Of a stretch of 64,000 bases of DNA, positions 42,113 to 51,990 are shown one piece after another (the first letter of the stretch is position 1; every line of letters begins with the position of its first letter). Below the pieces are notes generated by a model. The model saw only the letters and a program-made list of their open reading frames with translations, was not told the DNA's origin and made no database searches. This DNA comes from Rubellimicrobium arenae (lineage in GTDB: Bacteria; Pseudomonadota; Alphaproteobacteria; Rhodobacterales; Rhodobacteraceae), in contig NZ_JAFMST010000001.1 of the NCBI RefSeq assembly GCF_017916275.1, positions 62,001-126,000 of the forward strand. Reading direction: 5' to 3'. The translations under genes were made by a program, and so were the position numbers.

Positions 42113-43042
42113 TCAGTAGCCTGCGGTGCGATCCACGAGATACAGGAGCGGCTCCCCCGCCTGGCCGCGCCGGACATTCTCAGCGATCACGCGCGCAGCG
42201 GTCGAAACCCGGGTGTCGGCAGCGATGTGCGGGGTAACCGTCACGCGGGGGTGCGCCCAGAACGGGTGGTCGGGCGGCAAGGGTTCCGTCCGAAACACGT
42301 CCAGGGTGGCGTGGCCGACCTGCCCCGACCCAAGCGCATCCAGAAGCGCGTCATCGTCGATCAGCGCCCCGCGGCCCGGATTGAGCAGGACAAAGCCTGG
42401 GGCCGGCCATGACAGACGCCGGCGATCCATCAGGTTCTCGGTCTCGGCCGTCAGCGGCATCAGCAGGACGACGATTTCCGCGTCTTCCAGCGAATTCTGC
42501 AACTGGTCCAGACCTGCCAATGTCCGAATGAGACGCGGGTCCTCCTTGGGGCGCCGGCTCCAGCCCGTGACCGGGAAGCCCACCGCTGAAAGAGCGCCGG
42601 CGCAGGCCAGCCCGAGTTCCCCCAGGCCCAGGATCGTCACCGGGCGATCCTGCGCCAGCTTCGGGGGCTCATGCCGCCAGACGCCGTCCTGATGCAGGAT
42701 GTGCGCGTCCAGTCCCAGATGGTGGCGCAGCACATGCCCCAGCACCCATTCGACCATGCCGTGCCGAAGCCCGTCATCGACCATCCGGGCCAGCGGCAGC
42801 CGCAGGGTCGGATTGGACACGATCCGCTCCACCCCAGCCCAGAGGCTCAGAACTCCCTTGGCGCGTGTGAAGGGCGAGAAATCCGACAGCGGCCCGTCCG
42901 GGGCGTAGACGATCCAGTCCACCTCCGAAGGCGGGTGATCCATGGCAAGATCGGCCGAGATTCCGACTGCAGCCAACGCCTTCGGCAAGGCGTCGTTGTA
43001 CGGCTCCCACAGGCGCTCCGGCCCGGCGAAGAGGATCCTCAT
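42113..43042 (-). CDS. ghrA: Glyoxylate/hydroxypyruvate reductase A-like D-2-hydroxyacid dehydrogenase
   Basis: This 309-residue enzyme reduces glyoxylate or hydroxypyruvate with NAD(P)H. It has the NAD-binding ILGLGELGLACAGALSAVGF, GWSRRPKED, the catalytic Arg region LLNPGRGALIDDDALLDAL, the Glu in DVFRTEPLPPDHPFW and the catalytic His in VTPHIAADTRVS. The opening segment and the W-A-G-V-E-R motif fit the GhrA subgroup rather than SerA. It lies 10 bases after rodA on the same strand and is probably transcribed at the end of the cell-shape operon, an association I have seen in Rhodobacteraceae. Confidence 0.88.
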   Translation of the reverse strand: MRILFAGPERLWEPYNDALPKALAAVGISADLAMDHPPSEVDWIVYAPDGPLSDFSPFTRAKGVLSLWAGVERIVSNPTLRLPLARMVDDGLRHGMVEWVLGHVLRHHLGLDAHILHQDGVWRHEPPKLAQDRPVTILGLGELGLACAGALSAVGFPVTGWSRRPKEDPRLIRTLAGLDQLQNSLEDAEIVVLLMPLTAETENLMDRRRLSWPAPGFVLLNPGRGALIDDDALLDALGSGQVGHATLDVFRTEPLPPDHPFWAHPRVTVTPHIAADTRVSTAARVIAENVRRGQAGEPLLYLVDRTAGY

Positions 43043-43052
43043 GGGATCGGAT

Positions 43053-44192
43053 TCAGCGCGGTCGGTGGACATGGGCGCTCTGCACCAAGCCAAAGGCGAT
43101 CAGCAGCACCAGAAGCTGCGAGCCCCCATAGCTCACCAGCGGCAGCGGAACGCCGACGACTGGCGCCAGCCCCATCACCATCAGCATGTTCACGCAGAAC
43201 AGCAGGAAGAAGGATACGCCGATCCCGGTGATCAGAAGCGAGGAGAAGCGGTCCCGGCACTGCATGGCGGCATGGAACAGGAACAGCAGGATCAGGCCAT
43301 AGAGTGCGAGAAGGGTGATCGACCCCATGAACCCGAACTCTTCGGCCAGGGTGTTGAAGATGAAGTCGGTGTGCTTCTCGGGCAGGAAGTTCAGCCGCGA
43401 CTGGGTCCCCTGCATGAAGCCCTTCCCGGTCCATCCCCCGGACCCGAGCGCGATCTTGGCCTGGGTGATGTTGTAGCCCGCGCCAAGCGGGTCCTGGGAC
43501 GGGTCCAGGAACGTATCGATCCGTCGGTACTGGTAGTCGTGGAGGAACTGCCATGGCGTCCCCCGGGTCTCGAAGACGGCGTAGACCGCTCCACCGATCG
43601 CGCCGAAGACGGTGGCGAAGTAAGCCCAATGCACCCCCGCGCACCACATGACCGCGCCGCCGGTGCCCAGGATGAGAACCGCCGTCCCGAGGTTCGGCTG
43701 CGCGAGCACCAACGCCACCGGGACGAGGATCAGCAGGAGCGGAGGGATCAGCCAGATGGGGTTCGACACGCGGCGTGGCGGCAGCCAGTCGTAATAGGCC
43801 GCCAAGGCCATGACCAAGGTGATCTTGGCGACTTCCGAGGGCTGGAGCCGCAAGGGCCCGATATCGATCCAGCGCTGGGCGCCCATGCCCACCTCGCCGA
43901 TCAACTCCACCAGGACAAGAAGGCCGATCGACACGAGGTAGGCGATCCAGGAGCTGCCCCGCCAGAACCAGATGGGGATCAGGGCAACGGCCATCATGAG
44001 CAGAAAGCCCAGGCCGAACCTCTGGATCTGCGGCTCGGACCAGATCTCAATGCGCCCGCCCGCGATCGAGTAGAGCATGATGAAGCCCATGCACGATACC
44101 GCGGTCACGAGCAGGACGAGAGGCCAGTTGAGGTACAGGAGCTTCTTCAGCCCGGACGGGACGAACTTGACCTGATACTCGAGGTAGCTCAT
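43053..44192 (-). CDS. rodA: Rod-shape peptidoglycan glycosyltransferase RodA
   Basis: This 379-residue SEDS protein polymerises lipid II into glycan strands during elongation, working with PBP2 (mrdA). About ten membrane segments are visible. SEDS landmarks are AQRWIDIGPLRLQPSEVAKI, VLAQPNLGTAVLILGTG, the large periplasmic loop with GAGYNITQAKIALGSGGWTG and the PEKHTDFIFNTLAEEFGF segment carrying the catalytic Asp, and the closing GLAPVVGVPLPLVSYGGSQ. Its ATG overlaps the mrdA stop by 4 bases. All conserved polar residues I could check are present. Confidence 0.95.
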   Translation of the reverse strand: MSYLEYQVKFVPSGLKKLLYLNWPLVLLVTAVSCMGFIMLYSIAGGRIEIWSEPQIQRFGLGFLLMMAVALIPIWFWRGSSWIAYLVSIGLLVLVELIGEVGMGAQRWIDIGPLRLQPSEVAKITLVMALAAYYDWLPPRRVSNPIWLIPPLLLILVPVALVLAQPNLGTAVLILGTGGAVMWCAGVHWAYFATVFGAIGGAVYAVFETRGTPWQFLHDYQYRRIDTFLDPSQDPLGAGYNITQAKIALGSGGWTGKGFMQGTQSRLNFLPEKHTDFIFNTLAEEFGFMGSITLLALYGLILLFLFHAAMQCRDRFSSLLITGIGVSFFLLFCVNMLMVMGLAPVVGVPLPLVSYGGSQLLVLLIAFGLVQSAHVHRPR

Positions 44193-46147
44193 GCGCGACT
44201 TCCTTCGGGACCAGCCTCGGTCGGCAGCGGGCGGCCTTCCATGATGGCGCGGACACGTTCCTGCATCGCGGCCGCCGTGTCGCGGGCGTCGGAGGGATAG
44301 GCCTCAAGCGGCGGGAAGGTCCCATACAGGGCCTGGAGCGTCACGTCCCGGCCGATGGGGGCGGCGGCCGTGGAGCCCCCGCTCCCGTGCTCCACAACCA
44401 CCGCGACCGCGACACGCGGGTTGTTGTACGGAGCGAAATCCACCCAGAGCGCATGATCCCGCCGGTTCCAGGGCAGATCGGCGTTGGAGGTCACGCCGCG
44501 GGCGCGTTCCTCGGGCGTGATGCGGCGGACCTGACTGGTCCCGGTCTTGCCGGCCATCTCCATGCCGTCGGTCGCGATCCGCGACTTGTGAGCGGTGCCG
44601 CGCTCGTGGTTCACCACGTCGAACATCGACGCGCGTGCGCGGCGCAGCGAGTTTTCGTTGATGCCGAGCGAGGCCCCGGCGCCTGACGGCTGCTCCACGC
44701 CGGCGATCGTCTTGACGAGCCGTGGGATGACCTCGCGTCCCGTCGCGACCCGGGCCACCATCACGGCGAGCTGGAGCGGCGAGGCCAGCACATAGCCTTG
44801 CCCGATCGAGGCATTGACCGTGTCGCCCACCCGCCAGTCGTCGTCGTACTGGGCCGTCTTCCAGGCCCGGTCAGGGGCGACCCCTTCAGCCACCGCCGAC
44901 ATGGGGACGTTGTGCCGGATGCCGACGCCCAGCCTCTTGGCCATGGCGGCGATGGCATCGATGCCGACGCGCTGCCCGACCTCGTAATAGTAGCAGTCGC
45001 AACTGTATTTCAGGCTGTCGTTGAAGTTGACGTTGCCGTGTCCACCGGACTTCCAGCAGTGGAACTTGGTGCCCGACACCTCGGTGTAGCCGCCGCACCA
45101 GACGGTCTCCTCGGGGTCGATCACTCCGGCCTCGAGCGCGGCAAGGCCGGTCACGATCTTGAAGGTCGAACCTGGCGGGTAGGCGCCCTGGACGGCCTTG
45201 GCGGCCAGGGGCCGATAGATGTTCTCGTTCAGGGCGGTCCAGTCGGCGACCGAGATGCCACGCACGAAGAGGTTAGGATCGAAGGACGGCGCGTTCCCGA
45301 CCGCGAGGAGGTCGCCTGACGCGCAATCGATCACCACGCAGGCCGCGCTTTCGCCAGCGAGCCGCGCCTCGACGAAGGCCTGAAGTCCCGCGTCGATGGT
45401 CAGCTGGACGTCCGTGCCCTTGTCGCCTTCGTCGCGCGACAGCTCGCGCATAACGCGACCGACTGAGTTCACCTCGATGCGCTGCGCGCCGGCTTTGCCG
45501 CGAAGCTGGTCTTCGAGCTTGGCCTCGACGCCGGTCTTGCCGAACTGGAACTTGGGGATCTGGAACAGCGGATCCGGATCTTCCATCAGCGACAGGTCAT
45601 AGTCGCTGACCGGCCCGACATAGCCCACCACATGGGCCGTGTCGGGGCCGTGGGGGTAATGGCGCGACAGCCCCACTTCGGCCGTGATCCCTGGAAGTGC
45701 CGGCGCATTGGCCGTCACGCGAGCCACGTCGTCCCAGGACACACGGTCCTTGACCGTGACCGGAACGAACGATGCCACGCGGTCCATCTCCTCCAGCGTC
45801 CGGTCGATCGCCTCCGGCTCGAGCGGCATGACGGCTGCTAATCGCGCGAGCGCCTCTCTCGGTTCGCCCGCCGCCTCGCGGACGATCACGATACGATAGA
45901 CAGGCTCGTTGGTGGCGAGCGGCACGCCGTTGCGGTCGAAGATGAGTCCGCGCGCGGGGGGGATCAGGCGCATGTTGACGCGGTTTTCCTCGGCGAGGAG
46001 CTTGAACTCGTCCGCCTGATCGACCTGAAGCTGCTTCATCCGCCAGCCCAGCACGCCCATGAGCCCGATCTGGGCGGTCCCGAGCAGGACGGCCCGCCGG
46101 GTCATCCGGGGCCAGACTTCCGAACTCTCGTTGCGCTGACGTTTCAT
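44189..46147 (-). CDS. mrdA: Penicillin-binding protein 2 (peptidoglycan D,D-transpeptidase)
   Basis: This 652-residue class B PBP cross-links peptidoglycan during rod elongation. A cytoplasmic tail and membrane anchor (about residues 17-37) precede the non-catalytic pedestal (VNMRLIPPARGLIFDRNGVPLATN). The transpeptidase domain carries Ser327-x2-Lys330 (AYPPGSTFK), Ser382-Cys-Asp384 (KYSCDCYYYEV) and Lys534-Thr-Gly536 (AGKTGTSQV). The length fits MrdA rather than FtsI. The ATG at 46147 overlaps the mreD stop (ATGA) and its own stop overlaps rodA, making a fully coupled pair. Confidence 0.95.
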   Translation of the reverse strand: MKRQRNESSEVWPRMTRRAVLLGTAQIGLMGVLGWRMKQLQVDQADEFKLLAEENRVNMRLIPPARGLIFDRNGVPLATNEPVYRIVIVREAAGEPREALARLAAVMPLEPEAIDRTLEEMDRVASFVPVTVKDRVSWDDVARVTANAPALPGITAEVGLSRHYPHGPDTAHVVGYVGPVSDYDLSLMEDPDPLFQIPKFQFGKTGVEAKLEDQLRGKAGAQRIEVNSVGRVMRELSRDEGDKGTDVQLTIDAGLQAFVEARLAGESAACVVIDCASGDLLAVGNAPSFDPNLFVRGISVADWTALNENIYRPLAAKAVQGAYPPGSTFKIVTGLAALEAGVIDPEETVWCGGYTEVSGTKFHCWKSGGHGNVNFNDSLKYSCDCYYYEVGQRVGIDAIAAMAKRLGVGIRHNVPMSAVAEGVAPDRAWKTAQYDDDWRVGDTVNASIGQGYVLASPLQLAVMVARVATGREVIPRLVKTIAGVEQPSGAGASLGINENSLRRARASMFDVVNHERGTAHKSRIATDGMEMAGKTGTSQVRRITPEERARGVTSNADLPWNRRDHALWVDFAPYNNPRVAVAVVVEHGSGGSTAAAPIGRDVTLQALYGTFPPLEAYPSDARDTAAAMQERVRAIMEGRPLPTEAGPEGSRA

Positions 46148-46677
46148 AGACGGTGCCCCAGTGCATCCACCTCGCCCTGCGCCGGCCGCCGAAGTCCCAG
46201 CGCCACATGCGCCAGACCCGCGATCGCGGGATAAAGGGCAAGGGTCAGTATCACCTGAATCAGCGTGAGGCCCAAGGGCGCCTGTGGTGTCATCACGACA
46301 GCGAGCACCAGACGGTTCACCAGGCCCACGGCGGCGATGCCAGCGCCGACCGCCATCCATTCGCCCAGGAAGAACCCTTTGCGCAACCGCAGCGACCTGC
46401 GCCGCAGCCATTCGGTCATGACGAGCACCAAGCCCGCATACAGCCCGGGCGGTCGTTGGAACAGGAAATCCGCAAGCAGGAACACCGCGGCCGCCACGGG
46501 TGCCGGCAAGGTGTCGGGCCGCCGCGCCGCCCAGGCCGCCGTGACCGCCAGAAGGATATCCGGGGTGGCATAGGGACGCGGCACCATGTTCAGCGGCAGC
46601 AGCGGGGCCGCGATCAGCACGAACGCGAGCAGAAGATAGGTGATGCGGCCGGACCAGGCTCCCCGTCCCTCAGTCAC
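46144..46677 (-). CDS. mreD: Rod-shape determining membrane protein MreD
   Basis: This 177-residue protein has five or six hydrophobic segments (ITYLLLAFVLIAAPLLPL, then RPYATPDILLAVTAAWAARR with the conserved P-D-[IL]-L of MreD, and VFLLADFLFQRPPGLYAGLV). It anchors the elongation machinery in the inner membrane. A GTG start at 46677 is preferred: GGAAGGGG lies at a proper distance, and it overlaps the mreC stop by 8 bases, whereas longer readings run back into mreC. The sequence is poorly conserved in general, so position between mreC and mrdA is the main support along with the P-D-I-L motif. Confidence 0.88.
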   Translation of the reverse strand: MTEGRGAWSGRITYLLLAFVLIAAPLLPLNMVPRPYATPDILLAVTAAWAARRPDTLPAPVAAAVFLLADFLFQRPPGLYAGLVLVMTEWLRRRSLRLRKGFFLGEWMAVGAGIAAVGLVNRLVLAVVMTPQAPLGLTLIQVILTLALYPAIAGLAHVALGLRRPAQGEVDALGHRL

Positions 46678-47647
46678 TGGGGACCCCTTCCGGTGGGGTG
46701 GCCGGCGCGGCAGCGGTTCCGGCCAGAAGGTCCGGGGGCGGCGGCGGCGGGCCATAGACCTCCTGCGGCTCGACGGGCTCGAGCCCGGCGGTCGGCACGA
46801 TCAGGCCGCCCGGATCCGCGATCGATTCGACCAGTGGGCTGCGCAGGACGCGAACGAACTCCAGCTGCTCGTAATCCGCAGCCAGGCGAAGCCGCAGCCG
46901 CCCGTCGGTGCCTTGGGCCACGCGTCCCACGAGAAGCCCTGCCGGAAAGAGTGCGCCGTCCCCCGCGGTCACGACCCGATCGCCAGGACGCACCGCATCC
47001 CGATTCTCGACGAAGTCGAGCAGCGGATAGAAGGAGTTGTCGCCCGTCAGGATCGCCTTCTGCTCCGACGGCTCGACGGTGACCGGGATCCGGCTCGAGG
47101 TGTCGGTCAGGAGGATCACACGGCTCGTCTTCTCCCCCACGCCGGAGATCCGGCCGACAAGGCCCATGCCGTCCATGGTGGGCCAGCCGTCGATGATCCC
47201 GTCGCGCCCTCCGACATTCAGCAGGACGGATTGCCGGAACGGGCTTCCCGAATCCGCCATGACCGTTCCCGTGATGTAGGTGAGGGCGGGATCCAGGCTA
47301 ACGTTGTTCAGGTCGCGAAGCTTGGCGTTCTCCTGCTCCAGCCGAAGCGCAGCTTCGCGCCAGACCGTCATCTGCTGCAACTCGCGCCGCAGTTCGAGGT
47401 TCTGCTCGTGGATGCGGTCGTAGCTGCGGAAGTCCTCGGCCAGCTTCACGAGGCCGGTCACCGGCGCCATCATCCAGTCGAGACGGGGCACCACCGCATC
47501 GACGACCTGCGCGCGCAGACGTTCGACCCGGGGGGAATCGATGCGCCAGACAAGGAACAGCGCAAGGCAGCCAAGGACCATGAGTCCCACCAGGAGGCGG
47601 CGCAGAGGCTTGGTGAACTCCTCGCCGCGATCACGCTCCCTGGCCAT
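46670..47647 (-). CDS. mreC: Rod-shape determining protein MreC
   Basis: This 325-residue protein has a short cytoplasmic tail, a membrane anchor near residues 15-37 (LRRLLVGLMVLGCLALFLVW), a coiled coil (about residues 70-110: LELRRELQQMTVWREAALRL) and a beta-domain with GRDGIIDGWPTMDGMGLVGR and GDRVVTAGDGALFPAGLLVGRV. It bridges PBP2 and the cytoplasmic MreB filament. A proline-rich C-terminal tail (EVYGPPPPPPDLL) follows. It begins 14 bases after mreB and overlaps mreD. Confidence 0.93.
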   Translation of the reverse strand: MARERDRGEEFTKPLRRLLVGLMVLGCLALFLVWRIDSPRVERLRAQVVDAVVPRLDWMMAPVTGLVKLAEDFRSYDRIHEQNLELRRELQQMTVWREAALRLEQENAKLRDLNNVSLDPALTYITGTVMADSGSPFRQSVLLNVGGRDGIIDGWPTMDGMGLVGRISGVGEKTSRVILLTDTSSRIPVTVEPSEQKAILTGDNSFYPLLDFVENRDAVRPGDRVVTAGDGALFPAGLLVGRVAQGTDGRLRLRLAADYEQLEFVRVLRSPLVESIADPGGLIVPTAGLEPVEPQEVYGPPPPPPDLLAGTAAAPATPPEGVPSD

Positions 47648-47661
47648 CGGGCCCCCTGGTC

Positions 47662-48762
<1,101 letters not shown>

Positions 48763-48942
48763 TTATAGGCATAAGGCCGGATAGGCGAAAGGGCGCATCA
48801 CGGAGCCGTGCGGCGCATTTCCGCCATGGGAGCCAAGTCCTGCGCCGGATGCATAGCTGAAGCCATGTTGCCGGATGTTGACCGCCTGCCTCTGGCTTTT
48901 CCATTCTGGACGTGCGGGGCGACTCGCCCCGGGCGGGCCAAC

Positions 48943-50211
48943 ATGTTCCAGCAACCCAAGATCGTGACGACCCTTCAGGGGTACGATGGGCTCCAGTTGC
49001 GTGCTGACATCCTGGCGGGAATCACCGTCGCGATGCTGGCCATTCCCTTGTCGCTCGCCATTGCCATCGCCTCCGGGGTGCCTCCGGGGAGCAGCCTCGT
49101 GACGGCCGTGGTGGCCGGGATCCTGATCTCGGCCCTGGGCGGGAGCCGGGTGCAGATCGGCGGGCCGACTGGCGCGTTCATCGTGGTCGTGGCGGGCGTG
49201 GTCGCAACCAAGGGAATCGATGGGCTGGTGGCGGCGACGTTCCTCGCCGGGCTCCTGCTCGTCCTCGCCGGTGTGCTGCGGGCCGGACGGCTCATGGAAC
49301 TGGTGCCCGAGGCCGTGATCAACGGCTTCACGATCGGCATCGCGGCGATCATCGCCACGTCGCAACTCAAGGATCTCCTGGGCCTGCATCCTGCGCATGA
49401 TCCTGCAGATCTCCTGGAGAAGGTGCCGGCGCTCTGGGCGGCGCGGGGCACGTTGAGCCCTTCCGCGCTGTTCGTGGGCGCCACGACAGCAGCCCTGATC
49501 GTCGGGCTGCGCCGGATAGCCCCTCGCTGGCCGGGGCTGATCGTGGCGATGGCGCTGGGCTCGGCCCTGGCGGCAGTCGTGCCCGGGGTGGAAACCTTGG
49601 GCGACCGCTTCGGTGCGCTTCCGTCCGGGTTGCCGGTGCCGCGTCTGCCGGACCTGAGCGCTGGCCGGGTCTGGGATCTTCTGCCCTCGGCCCTGGTCAT
49701 CGCCTTCCTCGCGGGGATCGAGTCGCTCCTGTCCGCGACCGTTGCAGATCGCCTGATCCGGGGGAAGCACCGGCCGGATGCAGAGCTTGTCGCGCAAGGG
49801 GTGGCAAATCTCGGGTCCGCGCTGTTCGGAGGACTGCCGGCGACCGGGGCCATCGCGCGGACCGCCACGAACGTGCGGGCGGGCGGGCGGACGCCTGTGG
49901 CCGGGATCGTCCATGCGATCGTGGTGCTGGTCGTGATGATGCTGGCCGCGCCCTTGGCCGGGCACCTCGCCATGCCGGCGCTGGCCGCCCTGCTGATCGT
50001 CACCGCCTGGAACATGAGCGAGCCGCACAAGTGGCGCGGCTATGCGAAGGAGGGCTGGGCGGCCCTCCTCCTGCTCGTCACGACGTTGGTCCTGACCGTG
50101 GCGGTCGACCTGACGGTCGCCATCGGGACCGGGATCGTGCTGGGCCTGGCGCTGCGCCGCCTCGGACCAGGGTCCGGGGCGGCGTCCGGGGATCAGCCCG
50201 CGTCGCGGTAG
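48943..50211 (+). CDS. SulP-family anion transporter without a STAS domain
   Basis: This 422-residue membrane protein has the SulP core: RADILAGITVAMLAIPLSLAIA, GGSRVQIGGPTGAFIVVVAG, LVPEAVINGFTIGIAAIIA, IAFLAGIESLLSATVADRL and GLPATGAIARTATNVRAGGRT. It would import sulfate, bicarbonate or another anion with Na+ or H+. The C-terminal cytoplasmic STAS domain normal for this family is absent: the protein ends about 20 residues after the last membrane segment. The stop overlaps the convergent leuA gene by 19 bases. The ATG at 48943 puts the start right before the conserved core; an earlier in-frame ATG near 48865 is possible. Confidence 0.85.
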   Translation: MFQQPKIVTTLQGYDGLQLRADILAGITVAMLAIPLSLAIAIASGVPPGSSLVTAVVAGILISALGGSRVQIGGPTGAFIVVVAGVVATKGIDGLVAATFLAGLLLVLAGVLRAGRLMELVPEAVINGFTIGIAAIIATSQLKDLLGLHPAHDPADLLEKVPALWAARGTLSPSALFVGATTAALIVGLRRIAPRWPGLIVAMALGSALAAVVPGVETLGDRFGALPSGLPVPRLPDLSAGRVWDLLPSALVIAFLAGIESLLSATVADRLIRGKHRPDAELVAQGVANLGSALFGGLPATGAIARTATNVRAGGRTPVAGIVHAIVVLVVMMLAAPLAGHLAMPALAALLIVTAWNMSEPHKWRGYAKEGWAALLLLVTTLVLTVAVDLTVAIGTGIVLGLALRRLGPGSGAASGDQPASR

Positions 50212-51755
50212 CTGACCGTCTTCGTGTCCTCGCCAGGGGCGGACTTCTCGCGCCGGACGATCAGGCGGTTGATCGCATTGATGTAGGCCTTGGCGCTGGC
50301 CACGACCGTATCGGTGTCGGCGGACTGGCCGGTCGCGATGCGGCCCTGTTCCTCCAGCCGGACGGAGACCGTCGCCTGCGCGTCGGTGCCTTCGGTCACG
50401 GCGGCGACCTGATAGACCTGCAGCGTCGCCCCATGGGGGTAGAGCGCCTTCACCGCGTTGAAGGTGGCGTCGACCGGGCCGTCGCCGGTGGCGGTCGTGC
50501 TGCGCTCGGCCCCGTCGATCTCCAGCACGATGTCCGCCTTCTGGGGACCGTCGGTGCCGCAGATCACCCGCAGGTGCTTGAGCCGGATGTGGTCCTGGCT
50601 CGCGTCGTTCTGGGTGACGAGCGCGATGAGGTCCTCGTCGAAGACCTCCTTCTTGCGGTCGGCGAGGTCCTTGAAGCGCACGAACACGTCGTTGAGCTGG
50701 TTGTCGGCGAGGTCGAAGCCCAGGTCCCTGAGCTTGGCCCGCAGGGCCGCGCGACCCGAGTGCTTGCCCATCACCAGGTTGGTTTCGTTCAGGCCCACGT
50801 CGGTCGGGCGCATGATCTCGAACGTCTCGGCGTTCTTGAGCATCCCGTCCTGGTGGATGCCCGATTCATGCGCGAAGGCGTTCTTGCCGACGATGGCCTT
50901 GTTGAACTGGACCGGGAAGCCGGACACGGTGGCGACGCGGCGCGAAACGTTCATGATCTTGGTCGTGTCGATGCCCGTCCTGTAGGGCATGATGTCGTGC
51001 CGGACCTTGAGGGCCATCACGACCTCTTCCAGCGCGGTGTTGCCCGCCCGTTCGCCCAGGCCGTTGATCGTGCATTCGACCTGCCGGGCCCCGGCCTCCA
51101 CGGCGGCGAGCGAGTTGGCCGTCGCCATGCCGAGATCGTTGTGGCAGTGGGTCGCGAAGGTGATCTCGTCCGCGCCGGGCACCCGCTCCAGCAGCATGCG
51201 GATCAGCGCGGCGCTTTCGCGGGGCGCGGTGTAGCCCACCGTGTCGGGGATGTTGATCGTTGTCGCGCCCGCCTTGATGGCGATCTCGACCACGCGGCAG
51301 AGGTAGTCATGCTCGGTCCGGGTGGCGTCCATCGGCGACCACTGCACGTCCTCGCAGAGGTTGCGGGCATGGGTCACCGTCTCATGGATGCGCTGGGCCA
51401 TCTGGTCCATGTCCAGATTCGGGATCGCGCGGTGGAGCGGCGAGGTGCCGATGAAGGTGTGGATGCGCGGGCGCCGGGCGTGGCGCACGGCCTCCCAGCA
51501 GCGGTCGATGTCCTTGAAGTTGGCGCGGGCCAGTCCGCAGATGCTGGCGTTCTGCGTGGCGCGGGCGATCTCGCTCACCGCCTTGAAGTCGCCTTCGGAG
51601 GCGATCGGGAAGCCCGCCTCGATGATGTCCACGCCCATCTCGTCGAGGAGCTGGGCGATCTCCAGCTTTTCCTCGTGGGTCATGGTGGCGCCGGGCGACT
51701 GCTCGCCGTCGCGGAGCGTGGTGTCGAAGATCTTGACGCGGTCGGTCTGGGTCAT
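50193..51755 (-). CDS. leuA: 2-isopropylmalate synthase
   Basis: This 520-residue enzyme catalyses the first committed step of leucine synthesis from 2-ketoisovalerate and acetyl-CoA. It has IFDTTLRDGEQSPGATM, the metal and base residues in ATHCHNDLGMATANSLAAV, ECTINGLGERAGN and HESGIHQDGM, with a C-terminal leucine-sensing domain (about residues 390-510). The length is typical. A leader peptide with five consecutive Leu codons lies 75 bases upstream (51830-51871), so leucine-dependent attenuation is likely. AAGGA precedes the ATG by 10 bases. The 3' end overlaps the convergent SulP gene by 19 bases. Confidence 0.96.
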   Translation of the reverse strand: MTQTDRVKIFDTTLRDGEQSPGATMTHEEKLEIAQLLDEMGVDIIEAGFPIASEGDFKAVSEIARATQNASICGLARANFKDIDRCWEAVRHARRPRIHTFIGTSPLHRAIPNLDMDQMAQRIHETVTHARNLCEDVQWSPMDATRTEHDYLCRVVEIAIKAGATTINIPDTVGYTAPRESAALIRMLLERVPGADEITFATHCHNDLGMATANSLAAVEAGARQVECTINGLGERAGNTALEEVVMALKVRHDIMPYRTGIDTTKIMNVSRRVATVSGFPVQFNKAIVGKNAFAHESGIHQDGMLKNAETFEIMRPTDVGLNETNLVMGKHSGRAALRAKLRDLGFDLADNQLNDVFVRFKDLADRKKEVFDEDLIALVTQNDASQDHIRLKHLRVICGTDGPQKADIVLEIDGAERSTTATGDGPVDATFNAVKALYPHGATLQVYQVAAVTEGTDAQATVSVRLEEQGRIATGQSADTDTVVASAKAYINAINRLIVRREKSAPGEDTKTVSYRDAG

Positions 51756-51785
51756 GACGTGCTAATCCTTGGGGTTTCTCCTGAT

Positions 51786-51832
51786 CCGGCGCCGATGACC
51801 CCCCTGAGCGGCGCGCCGGAAAGGCCCGCTCA
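51786..51832 (-). promoter_or_regulatory. Candidate leuA attenuator with two mutually exclusive stems
   Basis: On the minus strand after the leader-peptide stop, two perfect 7-bp stems overlap. Stem A pairs TGAGCGG with CCGCTCA (plus-strand 51805-51811 and 51826-51832). Stem B pairs CCGGCGC with GCGCCGG (51786-51792 and 51813-51819). The loop of A holds one arm of B and the loop of B holds one arm of A, so they cannot both form in a simple hairpin. No T run follows stem B, so the mechanism could be transcriptional or could hide the leuA ribosome binding site. Confidence 0.6.
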
Positions 51833-51871
51833 GAGGCGGCTAAGGAGAAGGAGGAGGGCGCGCGTCGTCAT
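51830..51871 (-). CDS. leuL: leuA leader peptide (13 residues, five consecutive leucines)
   Basis: The reading frame encodes MTTRALLLLLSRL and a TGA stop 75 bases before leuA, with the codons CTC, CTC, CTT, CTC, CTT in a row and another Leu before the stop. Such leaders sense charged tRNA-Leu: when leucine is short, ribosomes stall on the Leu codons and change folding of the downstream RNA. Two alternative stems follow directly (51786-51832). No strong ribosome binding site is visible for this ATG; an in-frame ATG at 51892 would give a 20-residue peptide with GGAAG close by. Leucine leaders are known for leuA of alphaproteobacteria. Confidence 0.75.
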   Translation of the reverse strand: MTTRALLLLLSRL

Positions 51872-51990
51872 GGAGGCGGACCATAACGGCATCTTCCGTG
51901 GGGGGAAAGGGGGCTCGGCCCGTTCCGTCCGATCATCGCTCGCCTTGCGTCGGCCCTTGCCGGCCCGGTCCGGAATTGTAGCCTGAGGGC

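Noticed and set aside
50031-51986. A 651-residue plus-strand frame over leuA
   Set aside because: Antisense of a full-length, motif-complete leuA; composition is Val/Arg/Gly/His-rich shadow sequence.
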